A stretch of 64,000 nt of DNA from Mycetocola saprophilus (GTDB taxonomy: Bacteria; Actinomycetota; Actinomycetes; Actinomycetales; Microbacteriaceae): assembly GCF_000718085.1 (NCBI RefSeq), contig NZ_JOEC01000002.1, positions 186,001 through 250,000 of the forward strand, in the 5' to 3' direction. The notes beneath the pieces are model-generated. The model saw only the letters and a list, made by a program, of their open reading frames with translations. It was not told where the DNA came from and did not search any database. Shown here piece after piece: positions 44,012 through 52,583 of this stretch. Every line of letters starts with the position of its first letter. Position 1 is the stretch's first letter. Position numbers and translations under genes: made by a program.

Positions 44012-46218
44012 TGTCGCTCGCGTCCGCGGGGACCGAACTGACCCGCTTCAAAAAGGGCACGCTGCCCAAGATCTCCCTCGTGGTTTTGCTGTTCATTCCG
44101 CTGATCTACGGTGCCCTCTACCTCTGGGCATTCTGGGCACCCACCGACGAGATGAAGAACCTGCCGGTGGCCCTGGTGAACGAGGACAGCGGTGCCACCA
44201 TGGACGATGGAACCCGGGTCAACGCCGGGGATAAGGTCGTCGATAAGGTGCTCGAGGGTGGCGACCTCAAGTGGAGCAAGGTGGACGCCGACACCGCCCG
44301 CAAGGGCGTGTCCGATGGCACCTACTACTTCTCGGTCACCATCCCCAAGGACTTCTCGGCCTCGGCCGTCTCGGTTGCCGACGACAAGCCCGAGCAGGCC
44401 AAGATCGACGTCGAATTCAACGACGCCAATAACTTCCTCGCCTCGACCCTCGGCCAGAGCGCGATGACGCTCCTGCGCAACGCGGTGACCGAGCAGGTCA
44501 GCGAACAGACCGCCAACACGATGCTGGTGGGCGTGAGCACCCTGGCCGACGGCGTGCGTCAGGCCGCCGATGGTGCGGGAACCCTCGCCGAGGGCGCGGG
44601 CACCCTGAACGATGGCGCGGGCGAACTCGTGGTGGGGCTCAACACCCTGGCCGATGGATCCGGCAAGCTCTCCGATGGCGCCAACACCCTGGCCAGCGGA
44701 ACCGACACCCTGGGCGCGGGAACCAAGACCCTCGCCGATGGTGTGAGCAAGGCCGCAACCGGCGCGGGCACCCTCGCCGGCGGCGCCAAGACCCTCTCCG
44801 ACGGACTCGGCCAGCTCGCCGAGAAGACCCCGGCCCTCGGTGCCGGTGCCTCCGAACTGAACACCCAGGCGGCGGCCCTGCCGGGCCAGGCGGCTCAGCT
44901 CAACGACGGCGCTCAGGCGCTGGCAGCCGGTGTGGGCACGCTGCACACCGGCGCGGATCAGACCGCGCAGCTGGCCGGAGCGATCCGCGACGCGATGGCC
45001 AACCCGGCCACCCAGAACATGACCGTGGCTCAGTTCAACGAGTTCCTCGCGAGCAAGGGCATCCCGATGGACAAGCTCGCGGGCGCAACCGCCGGAATTT
45101 CCGCCGGCACCGCCCAGGATTCCACGCTTGCCGCGGGTGCCACCAAGCTCGCCGGGGGAACCGCCCAGCTGGCCCAGAAGGTCCCGGCCCTCCAGCAAGG
45201 CATCGGATCCCTCGCAGCCGGCGCGACCGGCGTGAACGACGCCGTGCAGAAGCTCAACACCGGTGCCGGAACACTGTCCTCGGGTGCGGGAACCCTCGCC
45301 TCGAGCCTGAACCAGGCCGTCCCCGGTGCCAACCAGCTCGCCGACGGTGCCGCCAAGCTCAACACCGGTGCGCACACCCTGGCCTCCTCCTCGACCCAGC
45401 TGGCCGACGGTGCGCGGAGCGCCGCGACCGGTGGCGAAACCCTGACCGACGGCACCCAGAAGCTTGCCGAGGGGAGCGATGAGCTGGCGACCAAGCTGGG
45501 CGAGGGTGCCGAAAAGGCCCCCGACTACTCGACCGCTCGCATCGATCGCACCGCGCCCGTGGTGGCGAATCCGGTCGGGCTGGCCACCACCAACGAGAAC
45601 AAGGCCGCCAGCTTTGGTGAGGGCTTCGCGCCCTTCTTCATCGCCCTGGCCGCGTTCGTGGGTGCGCTGATCACCTGGCTGATCCTCCGTGCCCTGCCCA
45701 CCCGCGCCCTCGCCGGACGCACCTCGGGCCTGCGTGCTGCGCTGACCGGATTCATCCCGGCCGCCGCGATCGGCCTCGGCCAGGTGGTCATCATGATGCT
45801 GGTGCTCGTCTACGGCATCGGACTGCAGCCGGTCTACTGGGTCGCCACCGCCGCGTTTATGTACCTGACCACCCTGGCGTTCCTCGCCCTGCAGCAGATG
45901 TTCATCGTGCTGCTGGGTAGTGCGACCGGCCGCGTGGTGAGCCTGGTTCTGCTGATGCTGCAGCTGAGCTCATCGGGTGGAACCTATCCGGTGGAGACCA
46001 CCCCCGGCTTCTTCCAGATCCTGCACCCGGTGATGCCCGCGACCTACGTGGTCAACGGTTTGCGCCAGCTGATTACCGGAGGCGTCGACGCCCGCTTCTG
46101 GATCGCCCTGGCCTATATGATCGGACTACTGGTGATCAGCTTCGCGATCTCCGCCTATGCTGCCGGTCGCCAGAAGGTATGGACCATGAAGCGGCTCAGC
46201 CCGGAACTCGCGATCTAA
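44008..46218 (+). CDS. YhgE/Pip-family membrane protein (EsaA-like)
   Basis: This is a 736-residue membrane protein. One N-terminal helix (about 25-45) is followed by the Pip domain (PVALVNEDSGATMDDG, then YYFSVTIPKDFSAS), then a long extracellular stretch (about 170-520) of short repeats of the form G-A-x-x-L-x-x-G, predicted to form a helical stalk, and five or so C-terminal helices (about 545-720). Members include phage infection protein and the EsaA component of type VII secretion; no ESX genes are nearby. ABC-2-like features of the C-terminal half fit a transporter partner for the upstream ATPase-like protein. Its substrate is unknown. Confidence 0.85.
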   Translation: MMSLASAGTELTRFKKGTLPKISLVVLLFIPLIYGALYLWAFWAPTDEMKNLPVALVNEDSGATMDDGTRVNAGDKVVDKVLEGGDLKWSKVDADTARKGVSDGTYYFSVTIPKDFSASAVSVADDKPEQAKIDVEFNDANNFLASTLGQSAMTLLRNAVTEQVSEQTANTMLVGVSTLADGVRQAADGAGTLAEGAGTLNDGAGELVVGLNTLADGSGKLSDGANTLASGTDTLGAGTKTLADGVSKAATGAGTLAGGAKTLSDGLGQLAEKTPALGAGASELNTQAAALPGQAAQLNDGAQALAAGVGTLHTGADQTAQLAGAIRDAMANPATQNMTVAQFNEFLASKGIPMDKLAGATAGISAGTAQDSTLAAGATKLAGGTAQLAQKVPALQQGIGSLAAGATGVNDAVQKLNTGAGTLSSGAGTLASSLNQAVPGANQLADGAAKLNTGAHTLASSSTQLADGARSAATGGETLTDGTQKLAEGSDELATKLGEGAEKAPDYSTARIDRTAPVVANPVGLATTNENKAASFGEGFAPFFIALAAFVGALITWLILRALPTRALAGRTSGLRAALTGFIPAAAIGLGQVVIMMLVLVYGIGLQPVYWVATAAFMYLTTLAFLALQQMFIVLLGSATGRVVSLVLLMLQLSSSGGTYPVETTPGFFQILHPVMPATYVVNGLRQLITGGVDARFWIALAYMIGLLVISFAISAYAAGRQKVWTMKRLSPELAI

Positions 46219-46255
46219 TCGCCGGTCGATGTCCATCCGTGTGAAGGAGTTTGTG

Positions 46256-46870
46256 ATGAGCGCAATCAGCCCGGAGGTACCCCTGGTACCCAAGGTCTCC
46301 AAAACCAAGCGTGCGATCCTGGATGCCGCCCTGGAGCTTTCGGCTCGGGGCGGGATCACCGGGACCACGATGGATGATGTGGCGCTCGAGGCGGGCGTGG
46401 CCAAGGGCAGCGTCTACTACAACTTCACCTCCAAGGATCAGCTGTTTGAAGCCCTGATGGACGATGGTCTCGGCCAGTTCCACGCGTTCCTCCTCGGAGT
46501 GCGCGGGGACCTGGTCGGGCCCGCGGCCCTGCGCGCCCTGGTCGAGGGCACCCTCGATCGGATCCGCGATAATCAGGCGATGGCCAAGCTGTTGGTGGCC
46601 GAGCTGTTTCGCACCGACCGAATGTGGCGGGAGTCGCTGACGATCGTGCGTAATCGCCTAATCGGAGTGTTTGCCGATGTTCTCCAGGACATCGATGGCG
46701 GCACCTCGGTGGCCGCCGAGATCCGCGCGAGTGCGATTTTCGGGGCGGTGCTGGTCGCGGGACTGGAGTGGGTCGTGTTTGATCCCGAACGCTCCCGGGA
46801 CGAAACCGCCGAGGCAATTCTCAGCGTGTTCTCGCCCGCGTACATCACCGGAGTGTCCGTCGCCGGGTAG
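46256..46870 (+). CDS. TetR-family regulator of the YhgE/Pip locus
   Basis: This is a 204-residue TetR protein. The helix-turn-helix is TTMDDVALEAGVAKGSVYYNFTSKDQLF. ATG 46256 follows AAGGAG by 6 nt. It lies 37 bp downstream of the YhgE gene on the same strand, so is likely in the same operon and probably controls it through the inverted repeat at 43248-43287. Confidence 0.9.
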   Translation: MSAISPEVPLVPKVSKTKRAILDAALELSARGGITGTTMDDVALEAGVAKGSVYYNFTSKDQLFEALMDDGLGQFHAFLLGVRGDLVGPAALRALVEGTLDRIRDNQAMAKLLVAELFRTDRMWRESLTIVRNRLIGVFADVLQDIDGGTSVAAEIRASAIFGAVLVAGLEWVVFDPERSRDETAEAILSVFSPAYITGVSVAG

Positions 46871-46888
46871 TTGCGAGCTCGTTTCGCG

Positions 46889-46920
46889 CCGCGGGTCCCG
46901 AGTCTTCTCAGGGCCCGCGG
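46889..46920 (+). terminator. Probable terminator after tetR
   Basis: CCGCGGG-T-CC pairs with GGGCCCGCGG across a short loop, with one bulge. The rest of the gap to the tRNA (46921-47128) holds a TCACCGA-T-TCGGTGA palindrome (47058-47072) and a possible promoter. Confidence 0.5.
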
Positions 46921-46982
46921 TGCTGTGTGAGCGGGTTGTGGCGGCGATGCGTCTGGTGAGCACACACAAAAACGGTGTCGAC

Positions 46983-47012
46983 TTTACTTCGCCGGTATTT
47001 GTCCCCTAGACT
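46983..47012 (+). promoter_or_regulatory. Possible promoter for tRNA-Trp/secE region
   Basis: TTTACT, an 18-nt spacer and TAGACT (47007-47012). It is weak at -35. Confidence 0.35.
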
Positions 47013-47128
47013 TGCGGCGTAGGAGAAACCTGACAAGCTTTTCCGCGCCCTTTTTTCACCGATTCGGTGAGTCGGGGTTCGGCACTGTAAGGTAGGTTTC
47101 ACATCCTGTGATCGACAATTCGATTCAT

Positions 47129-47201
47129 AGGGCGGTGGCTCAATTGGTAGAGCAGCGGTCTCCAAAACCGCAGGTTGCAGGTTCGAGTCCTGTCCGCCCT
47201 G
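47129..47201 (+). tRNA. trnW: tRNA-Trp (CCA)
   Basis: All arms pair: acceptor AGGGCGG/CCGCCCT, D stem GCTC/GAGC, anticodon stem GCGGT/ACCGC with loop CTCCAAA giving anticodon CCA, and T arm GCAGG-TTCGAGT-CCTGT. The discriminator base is G and the 3' CCA is not encoded. tRNA-Trp directly before secE is a common actinobacterial arrangement. Confidence 0.97.
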
Positions 47202-47246
47202 CGCGTCGGTGTCTTAGAAACACCGACACATGAAAGGTGTGAACAC

Positions 47247-47516
47247 GTGGTCGCAAACGTAATCGACGAACCCAGTGAGGAAATCGTCGCTGCTGCAAAG
47301 CAGGCGCGCGCTCAGAAGCGTGGACCGTTTGCCGGGATCATCCTCTTCCTCAAGCAGGTAATTGCGGAGCTGAAGAAGGTTGTAACCCCGACCCGCAAGG
47401 AGCTGATCAACTTCACGCTCGTTGTGCTGGTGTTTGTTCTCATCATGATGGGTCTCGTCTACGGCGTAGACATGCTGTTCGCCGCCCTGGTGAACTGGGT
47501 CTTCGGCGCACCGTAG
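47247..47516 (+). CDS. secE: Preprotein translocase subunit SecE
   Basis: This is an 89-residue single-span subunit of the SecYEG translocon. The amphipathic helix and conserved core read FLKQVIAELKKVVTPTRKELI, followed by one membrane helix (about residues 55-80). GTG 47247 follows GAAAGG by 8 nt; an open frame from 47175 begins inside the tRNA and is rejected. It is followed by nusG as is usual. Confidence 0.96.
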   Translation: MVANVIDEPSEEIVAAAKQARAQKRGPFAGIILFLKQVIAELKKVVTPTRKELINFTLVVLVFVLIMMGLVYGVDMLFAALVNWVFGAP

Positions 47517-47597
47517 GCCCTCGCGATTTCGGATGGATCCGTGCATCGCGCACCCGCCCGTCCGTGAAGCGACAACTTACGTAAGGAATGAGATCAG

Positions 47598-48383
47598 GTG
47601 TCAGAGAATCTGAACGAGAACAGCGTGACCGAGGTTGAGACCCCCGTCGAGACTGTCGAGTCCGCTGAGACCGAAACTGTAACCGACGAGGTTGCAGAGG
47701 TTGAGACCGAGGCTGGAGAAGCTGACGCCGAGACCGAAGAGTCCGACGAAGAGGCCGAGGCCCCCGTCGAGCTCGATCCCTACGAGGCTTTCCGCCTGGA
47801 GCTGCGCACGCAGCCGGGTAAGTGGTATGTCATTCACTCCTACGCCGGTTTCGAGCGCAAGGTGAAGGCCAACATCGAGCAGCGTAAGGGCACGCTGGAT
47901 GTTGCCGAGTACATCTACCAGATTGAAGTCCCCATGGAAGACGTGGTGGAAATCAAGAACGGTCAGCGCAAGATGGTCACCCGCGTGCGGATCCCCGGAT
48001 ACGTACTCGTGCGGATGGACCTGAACGAGGACAGCTGGTCGGTTGTTCGCCACACCCCGGGTGTGACCGGCTTCGTGGGCAACGCCCACAACCCGACCCC
48101 GCTGCGCTTCGAAGAGGCCTTCAACATGCTCAAGAGCCTGGTTGAGGTCGCCGAGGTTGCCGCCAGCAAGGCCGCAGGTAAGCCGGTTCAGAACCGCACC
48201 GTCACCGCGGAGATCGACTTCGAGATCGGCGAGACCATCACCATCAAGGAGGGTTCGTTCGCGGGCCTGCCGGGTTCGATCTCCGAGATCAAGCCGGAGA
48301 GCGGCAAGCTCACCGTCCTGGTTTCGCTGTTCGAACGCGAGACTCCGGTGGAGCTGAGCTTCGACCAGGTCACCAAGCTCTAG
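47598..48383 (+). CDS. nusG: Transcription elongation/antitermination factor NusG
   Basis: This is a 261-residue elongation factor that binds RNA polymerase and couples transcription to Rho or ribosomes. The N-terminal about 60 residues are an acidic Glu/Val/Thr-rich extension typical of actinobacteria. The NGN domain covers about 75-190 (KWYVIHSYAGFERKVKANIE, then MPEDVVEIKNG-like and IPGYVLVRMDLN), and the KOW motif lies near residues 210-240 (IKEGSFAGLPGSISEI). GTG 47598 follows TAAGGAATG. A strong terminator follows directly, separating nusG from the toxin-antitoxin genes. Confidence 0.97.
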   Translation: MSENLNENSVTEVETPVETVESAETETVTDEVAEVETEAGEADAETEESDEEAEAPVELDPYEAFRLELRTQPGKWYVIHSYAGFERKVKANIEQRKGTLDVAEYIYQIEVPMEDVVEIKNGQRKMVTRVRIPGYVLVRMDLNEDSWSVVRHTPGVTGFVGNAHNPTPLRFEEAFNMLKSLVEVAEVAASKAAGKPVQNRTVTAEIDFEIGETITIKEGSFAGLPGSISEIKPESGKLTVLVSLFERETPVELSFDQVTKL

Positions 48384-48398
48384 TTTTTACCTCTCAAG

Positions 48399-48427
48399 AC
48401 CCCGCATCCTTTTGGATGCGGGGTTTT
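48399..48427 (+). terminator. Terminator after nusG
   Basis: An 11-bp perfect stem ACCCCGCATCC/GGATGCGGGGT with TTTT loop is followed by TTTG. Confidence 0.9.
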
Positions 48428-48454
48428 GTGTTTGTGCGGACAGTGCGGAATTAG

Positions 48455-48482
48455 GCACATAAATATGTACATGTTTATGCGC
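48455..48482. promoter_or_regulatory. 28-bp palindromic operator of the toxin-antitoxin operon
   Basis: GCnCATAAAnATG-TACATnTTTATGnGC is an almost perfect dyad centred on TGTACA. It covers the expected -35 region (48468-48473) relative to the -10 TACGCT at 48491-48496, which is 6 nt before the antitoxin ATG. Autorepression by the antitoxin or complex is expected. Confidence 0.75.
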
Positions 48483-48490
48483 AAGATTGA

Positions 48491-48505
48491 TACGCTGGAC
48501 GCATG
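48491..48505 (+). promoter_or_regulatory. Leaderless promoter (-10 TACGCT) for the antitoxin gene
   Basis: TACGCT (48491-48496) lies 6 nt before ATG 48503. Confidence 0.55.
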
Positions 48506-48787
48506 GCTATTCCTCCTGTGCTGGCGAGTAAGGACGCGCGCGATGAACTCCCGCGTGCGTTGAAGCGGTTTCGTGAGGAGGGCATCGCGGCGGCACCGCT
48601 CATTTTTGGAGCGCACCGTAAGGCCGAAGCCGTGATCATCCCCTTTGAGCTGTATGCCGAGCTCCTGCCGATTATCGAGGACATGGAGATTGCCGCACTC
48701 GTGCGCCAGCGTGCGGCCCGGGGCCCGGCGACGCCGCTGAGCGAGGTCGCCGGCGGGCTCGGCCTGGACCCGGGTGACTATCGCTAA
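48503..48787 (+). CDS. Phd/YefM-like antitoxin
   Basis: This is a 94-residue protein of type II antitoxin form. The N-terminal DNA-binding part reads VLASKDARDELPRALKRFRE, then PLIFGAHRKAEAVIIPFELYAELL, which fits the Phd/YefM fold; the C-terminal about 30 residues should wrap the toxin. The stop overlaps the toxin start by one base (TAATG), so the toxin is translated by re-initiation after the antitoxin. The 28-bp palindrome upstream is its probable operator. Confidence 0.8.
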   Translation: MAIPPVLASKDARDELPRALKRFREEGIAAAPLIFGAHRKAEAVIIPFELYAELLPIIEDMEIAALVRQRAARGPATPLSEVAGGLGLDPGDYR

Positions 48788-49134
48788 TGTCTTCGCGTCT
48801 GCGTATGGAGGTTCTTCCTGGGTTTCAGGAGGATCTTGATGCGCTGCCGGACTTACGTACGCGCAAAATGACCATCGATCTCATCGTCGCGATTCGCGAT
48901 GGAACCGTTCGCGGGGTGCCACTCGATGATCGAGTGGCTACCGGAGATCTCCGCGACTGTTTTAAGCTCTACTTCGATCCCATTGGGAACGTTAAACCGC
49001 GCTTTCGTCTGGTGTATCGGTTCGCCTCCGACGGGATCGCCGTTGTCGCTGTGCAGGCGGTGGCGGTGGGACGAAGGCAGGGGCTCGACGCCTACTTCCG
49101 AGCTGCGCGAAGGCTCGACCGCCTGCCTGACTAA
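48787..49134 (+). CDS. RelE/ParE-superfamily toxin
   Basis: This is a 115-residue protein with the RelE/ParE fold signature: an N-terminal helical hairpin (LPGFQEDLDALPDL, then KMTIDLIVAIRDG), beta strands carrying GDLRDCFKLYFDP and PRFRLVYRF, and the C-terminal VAVGRRQGLDAYFRAARRL. RelE members cut mRNA on the ribosome and ParE members poison gyrase; which applies cannot be told. The conserved basic residues in RFRLVYR and GRR would suit RNA binding. It is coupled to the antitoxin. It lies 178 bp before rplK. Confidence 0.8.
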   Translation: MSSRLRMEVLPGFQEDLDALPDLRTRKMTIDLIVAIRDGTVRGVPLDDRVATGDLRDCFKLYFDPIGNVKPRFRLVYRFASDGIAVVAVQAVAVGRRQGLDAYFRAARRLDRLPD

Positions 49135-49312
49135 CGGATCGGCCTGCCAGAGGACAAACCGACTCGCGATCTGGGGCCCGATCGCGTAGACTTGATCGGG
49201 TTTGCGTCTTCTGGCGCTTACCCCACGGTTTTTTACACCACCGCGGCCCACCGGGTCGGCGGGAGAGCAGCGGGCAACCGCCCGTTACTCGATCACTAAA
49301 GAAGGAAATAAC

Positions 49313-49741
49313 ATGGCACCGAAGAAGAAGGTCACGGGTCTGATCAAGCTGCAGATCCAGGCTGGCGCCGCTAACCCGGCACCGCCGATCGGTCCCGCAC
49401 TGGGTCAGCACGGCGTGAACATCATGGAGTTCTGCAAGGCTTACAACGCGGCCACCGAGTCGCAGCGCGGAAACGTGATCCCGGTTGAGATCACCGTGTA
49501 CGAGGACCGCTCGTTCACCTTCATCCTGAAGACCCCGCCGGCAGCGGAGCTCATCAAGAAGGCCGCTGGCGTTGCCAAGGGCTCGGGCACCCCGCACACC
49601 GTCAAGGTTGCGAAGATCACGATGGACCAGGTTCGTCAGATCGCCGAGACCAAGAAGGCCGACCTGAACGCCAACGACATCGACGCAGCAGCGAAGATCA
49701 TCGCTGGTACCGCGCGTTCGATGGGTATCACCGTCGAGTAG
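49313..49741 (+). CDS. rplK: 50S ribosomal protein L11
   Basis: This is a 142-residue ribosomal protein of the GTPase-associated centre. It has [24 protein letters not shown] and [11 protein letters not shown] at the N-terminus, and the C-terminal 23S-binding domain ending [12 protein letters not shown] 49313 follows GAAGGAA. The 178-bp gap before it (49135-49312) holds a possible -10 TAGACT at 49187-49192, implying its own promoter downstream of the toxin gene. Confidence 0.97.
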   Translation: MAPKKKVTGLIKLQIQAGAANPAPPIGPALGQHGVNIMEFCKAYNAATESQRGNVIPVEITVYEDRSFTFILKTPPAAELIKKAAGVAKGSGTPHTVKVAKITMDQVRQIAETKKADLNANDIDAAAKIIAGTARSMGITVE

Positions 49742-49832
49742 TCGTTCGCTTCCGCGAGCAACACCCTCAACTTTTCAATACAGTGGCAGCGCCGGCCAGG
49801 CGCAAATGACCACGTTCTCACTAGGAGAAAAA

Positions 49833-50522
49833 ATGGCACAGAAGTCTAAGGCCTACCGGGCCGCGGCAGCGAAGGTTGCTGCCGACACCGTTTACACCCC
49901 CGCTGACGCGGTAGCTCTCGCCAAGGAGACCGCTGCTGCAAAGGCAAACTCGACCGTTGAGGTTGCCCTCAAGCTCGGTGTTGACCCCCGCAAGGCAGAC
50001 CAGATGGTTCGTGGAACCGTCATCCTGCCCCACGGAACCGGTAAGACCGCCCGCGTTATCGTCTTCGCAACCGGTCCGGCCGCCGAGGCCGCACTGGCCG
50101 CTGGCGCCGACGAGGTTGGTGGCGACGAGCTGATCGAGAAGGTGGCCGCTGGTTACACCTCGTTCGACTCCGCCGTGTCGACCCCCGAGCTCATGGGTAA
50201 GGTCGGTCGTCTGGGTAAGGTCCTGGGTCCGCGTGGCCTGATGCCGAACCCGAAGACCGGTACCGTGACCCCGGACACCGCCAAGGCAGTGTCCGAGATC
50301 AAGGGTGGAAAGATCGAGTTCCGCGTCGACAAGCACTCCAACGTGCACTTCGTTGTGGGCAAGGCATCGTTCTCGGCCGAGCAGCTGAACGAGAACATCT
50401 CGGCCGCTCTGGAAGAGATCGTTCGTCTGAAGCCGTCGAGCTCGAAGGGCCGTTACATCACCAAGGGTGCCGTTTCGACCACCTTCGGTCCCGGCATCCC
50501 GCTGGACGTCAACAGCATCTAA
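49833..50522 (+). CDS. rplA: 50S ribosomal protein L1
   Basis: This is a 229-residue protein of the L1 stalk, which helps release deacylated tRNA and can repress its own operon. It has [16 protein letters not shown], the signature [25 protein letters not shown] and [24 protein letters not shown] 49833 follows CTAGGAGA. Its stop is followed by a strong terminator, so rplK-rplA form a two-gene unit. Confidence 0.97.
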   Translation: MAQKSKAYRAAAAKVAADTVYTPADAVALAKETAAAKANSTVEVALKLGVDPRKADQMVRGTVILPHGTGKTARVIVFATGPAAEAALAAGADEVGGDELIEKVAAGYTSFDSAVSTPELMGKVGRLGKVLGPRGLMPNPKTGTVTPDTAKAVSEIKGGKIEFRVDKHSNVHFVVGKASFSAEQLNENISAALEEIVRLKPSSSKGRYITKGAVSTTFGPGIPLDVNSI

Positions 50523-50544
50523 TTTCGGTTTCACCGAGATTATT

Positions 50545-50579
50545 ACCGGGTCATCCGCTTTCGCGGGTGGCCCGGTTTT
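50545..50579 (+). terminator. Terminator after rplA
   Basis: A 14-bp stem with G-U pairs (ACCGGGTCATCCGC/GCGGGTGGCCCGGT), TTTC loop, then TTTT. Confidence 0.9.
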
Positions 50580-50634
50580 GCGTGAGGTTTGGGGTCGATT
50601 CCAGCGGATTCAGCGCATCCCCACGCGGGTCGCG

Positions 50635-50649
50635 TAGAGTTAACCGATG
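50635..50649 (+). promoter_or_regulatory. Leaderless promoter (-10 TAGAGT) for DapA-like gene
   Basis: TAGAGT (50635-50640) lies 6 nt before ATG 50647. Confidence 0.55.
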
Positions 50650-51528
50650 ACAGCCTCCCCTTTTACCGGCCTCATCGCATACCCCATCACCCCGCTGGAC
50701 GCCGCGCAGAACCCCGACCTGATCGCGCTCGAGCAGATTATTTCGGCCCTTCCAGGCCACGGCATCGATGCCGTGACGGTGCTCGCGACCTCCGGTTCCG
50801 GGGTCAGCTTTGAAGCCCATGAACATGCGGCGATCATCGCCCAGGCCGTGACCGCCGCCGACGGCCGCATGCCCGTCTATGCCGGGATCACCGCCCACTC
50901 GACCCCCGCGGTCATCGCCCGCGCCCAGGCGGCCGAGGAGGCCGGGGCCGCCGGCGTCATCCTCGCCCCCTTCAGCTACCTCCCCATCGGCGACAGCGAG
51001 GTGCGCGAACTCGTCGCCCGCGTGTGTGACGTGGTGGATCTCCCGCTGGCCTTCTACAACAAGCCCGCACAGCTCGGCTATGACATCAGCGCCGACACCC
51101 TCGACTACCTGGTGACCCACGCCAACCTGCGGGCGATCAAGGAGCCCTCCCGCCTGCCGGGCCGCGACCGGGATGCGCTGGAAACCCGCCTCGCCGAACT
51201 GCGATCCGCCGGCGGACCCGGCTTCTCGATCGGCCTGAGCGGCGACCTCGGTCTGCTGGATGAGCCGCCCACGGTGGATGCCTGGCACACCGGCCTCGCG
51301 GCCCTCCTGCCCGCCGAGTACCGCGCGGTCTGGACCCAGAGTCCCGATGCTCCCGCCGCCCGGGTGGCACTGCGCCGCCTCGCCGAAGCCCTCGCCGCCG
51401 GGCAGAGCCCACTGGGCGGCCTGCACGCGGCAGCCCGCGCGCAGGGGACCCCGACCGCCGACCCACGCGGCCCGGCGCTGCCGGCCACCGCCGAGGAGAC
51501 CGCGGCCATCACCGCGTCGCTGTCCTAG
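50647..51528 (+). CDS. Dihydrodipicolinate synthase-family aldolase
   Basis: This is a 293-residue TIM-barrel class I aldolase of the DapA/NanA family. The Schiff-base lysine is K165 (LRAIKEPSR), the catalytic tyrosine is Y137 (PLAFYNKPA), and a TSGSG motif near residue 48 takes the place of the GTTGE of true DapA. That change and the lone position suggest a family member other than lysine-pathway DapA, such as a 2-keto-acid aldolase. The substrate is unknown. Confidence 0.82.
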   Translation: MTASPFTGLIAYPITPLDAAQNPDLIALEQIISALPGHGIDAVTVLATSGSGVSFEAHEHAAIIAQAVTAADGRMPVYAGITAHSTPAVIARAQAAEEAGAAGVILAPFSYLPIGDSEVRELVARVCDVVDLPLAFYNKPAQLGYDISADTLDYLVTHANLRAIKEPSRLPGRDRDALETRLAELRSAGGPGFSIGLSGDLGLLDEPPTVDAWHTGLAALLPAEYRAVWTQSPDAPAARVALRRLAEALAAGQSPLGGLHAAARAQGTPTADPRGPALPATAEETAAITASLS

Positions 51529-51559
51529 GGAGCAAGCCGGCAGTGTCCGGCGCCGCGCG

Positions 51560-52543
51560 CTAGGGAATCGAGATCGCGATCTTGCCTCGGGTGTGCCCGG
51601 CCTCGAGCGCCTCATGGGCCTCGACGATACGCTCGAGCGGGTAGGTGTCGGCGAGCACCACGCGCAGCTGATCCGACTCGATCAGCGCCGTGATCTGCTC
51701 GAGCACGCGTGCATCGGGGGACACCTTATAGTGGGTGCCGCGCACGCCCGCGGCCTCCGCCTCGGCGGCGAACTCGGGCCAGCTGCCCGAGGGGACGTTG
51801 ACGATCACGCCGCCCTCGACGATGACGCCGAGCGAGCGGCTGCCGGTGTTCGCGTGCACGTTGCCGATCAGGTCGATCACCGCATCCACTGGAGCCAGGC
51901 CCTCTTCGAAGTTCCGCGCGGTGTAGTCGATGGCCTCGGCGGCTCCCAGCTCGCGCAGGAAGTCGAGGTTGTGGGCGGAACCGGTGGCGATCACGTGCGC
52001 CCCGCGCAGCGCGGCGAGCTGGACCGCAAAGTGCCCCACACCTCCGGCACCGGCGTGGATCAGCACCCGCTGACCCGGCTCGATCTCGGCGGCATCCAGC
52101 GCGCCCCAGGCGGTCATCGCCGCCAGCGGCACGGCCGCGGCCTCGGTGAAGGAGAGGTTGTCGGGCTTGGGCGCGATCGAGAGCGAGGGCGCGGCCACGT
52201 ACTGCGCATAGGACCCGCTCACTCGCGGGACCGGCAGCATCCCATAGACCTCGGTGCCTGGCTGCAGCGGGTGGGCCTCATAGGGAGCGCGCACCACCAC
52301 CCCGGCAAAGTCGGATCCAATCAGCGCCGGATAGCGCACGATCCCCGAGGCGACCCCGCGACCGGCGCGCGTCTTGGTGTCGATCGGGTTGAGCGCCGAG
52401 GCGTGCACCCGTACCAACACCTCATCGGAGAGCGCGAAGGGCACCGAAACCTCGTCGGTGAGGCGCAGGTTCTGTGCGGGACCGGGGGTGTCATACACGG
52501 CGGCAAGCATGGTGTGCGGGCGCGGGGAGTCTGCGGAGGTCAT
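51560..52543 (-). CDS. Zinc-independent quinone oxidoreductase (MDR family)
   Basis: This is a 327-residue NADPH-dependent medium-chain reductase of the QOR/zeta-crystallin group. It has NPIDTKTRAGRG at the N-terminus, PALIGSDFAGVV, and the nucleotide motif HAGAGGVGHFAVQLA; the zinc-binding cysteines of alcohol dehydrogenases are missing. The ATG at 52543 was chosen from the family N-terminus and because CAGACT lies 6 nt upstream. A frame extending to 52636 runs into the permease gene. Likely substrates are quinones or enals. Confidence 0.88.
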   Translation of the reverse strand: MTSADSPRPHTMLAAVYDTPGPAQNLRLTDEVSVPFALSDEVLVRVHASALNPIDTKTRAGRGVASGIVRYPALIGSDFAGVVVRAPYEAHPLQPGTEVYGMLPVPRVSGSYAQYVAAPSLSIAPKPDNLSFTEAAAVPLAAMTAWGALDAAEIEPGQRVLIHAGAGGVGHFAVQLAALRGAHVIATGSAHNLDFLRELGAAEAIDYTARNFEEGLAPVDAVIDLIGNVHANTGSRSLGVIVEGGVIVNVPSGSWPEFAAEAEAAGVRGTHYKVSPDARVLEQITALIESDQLRVVLADTYPLERIVEAHEALEAGHTRGKIAISIP

Positions 52544-52583
52544 GCAACGAGTCTGCCACTTTCTTTCCGCGGGCGACAGTGTA

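Noticed and set aside
47058..47072. TCACCGA-T-TCGGTGA palindrome before tRNA-Trp as a terminator or operator
   Set aside because: No T tract follows on the plus strand and no gene or promoter is placed so as to explain it; left unassigned.
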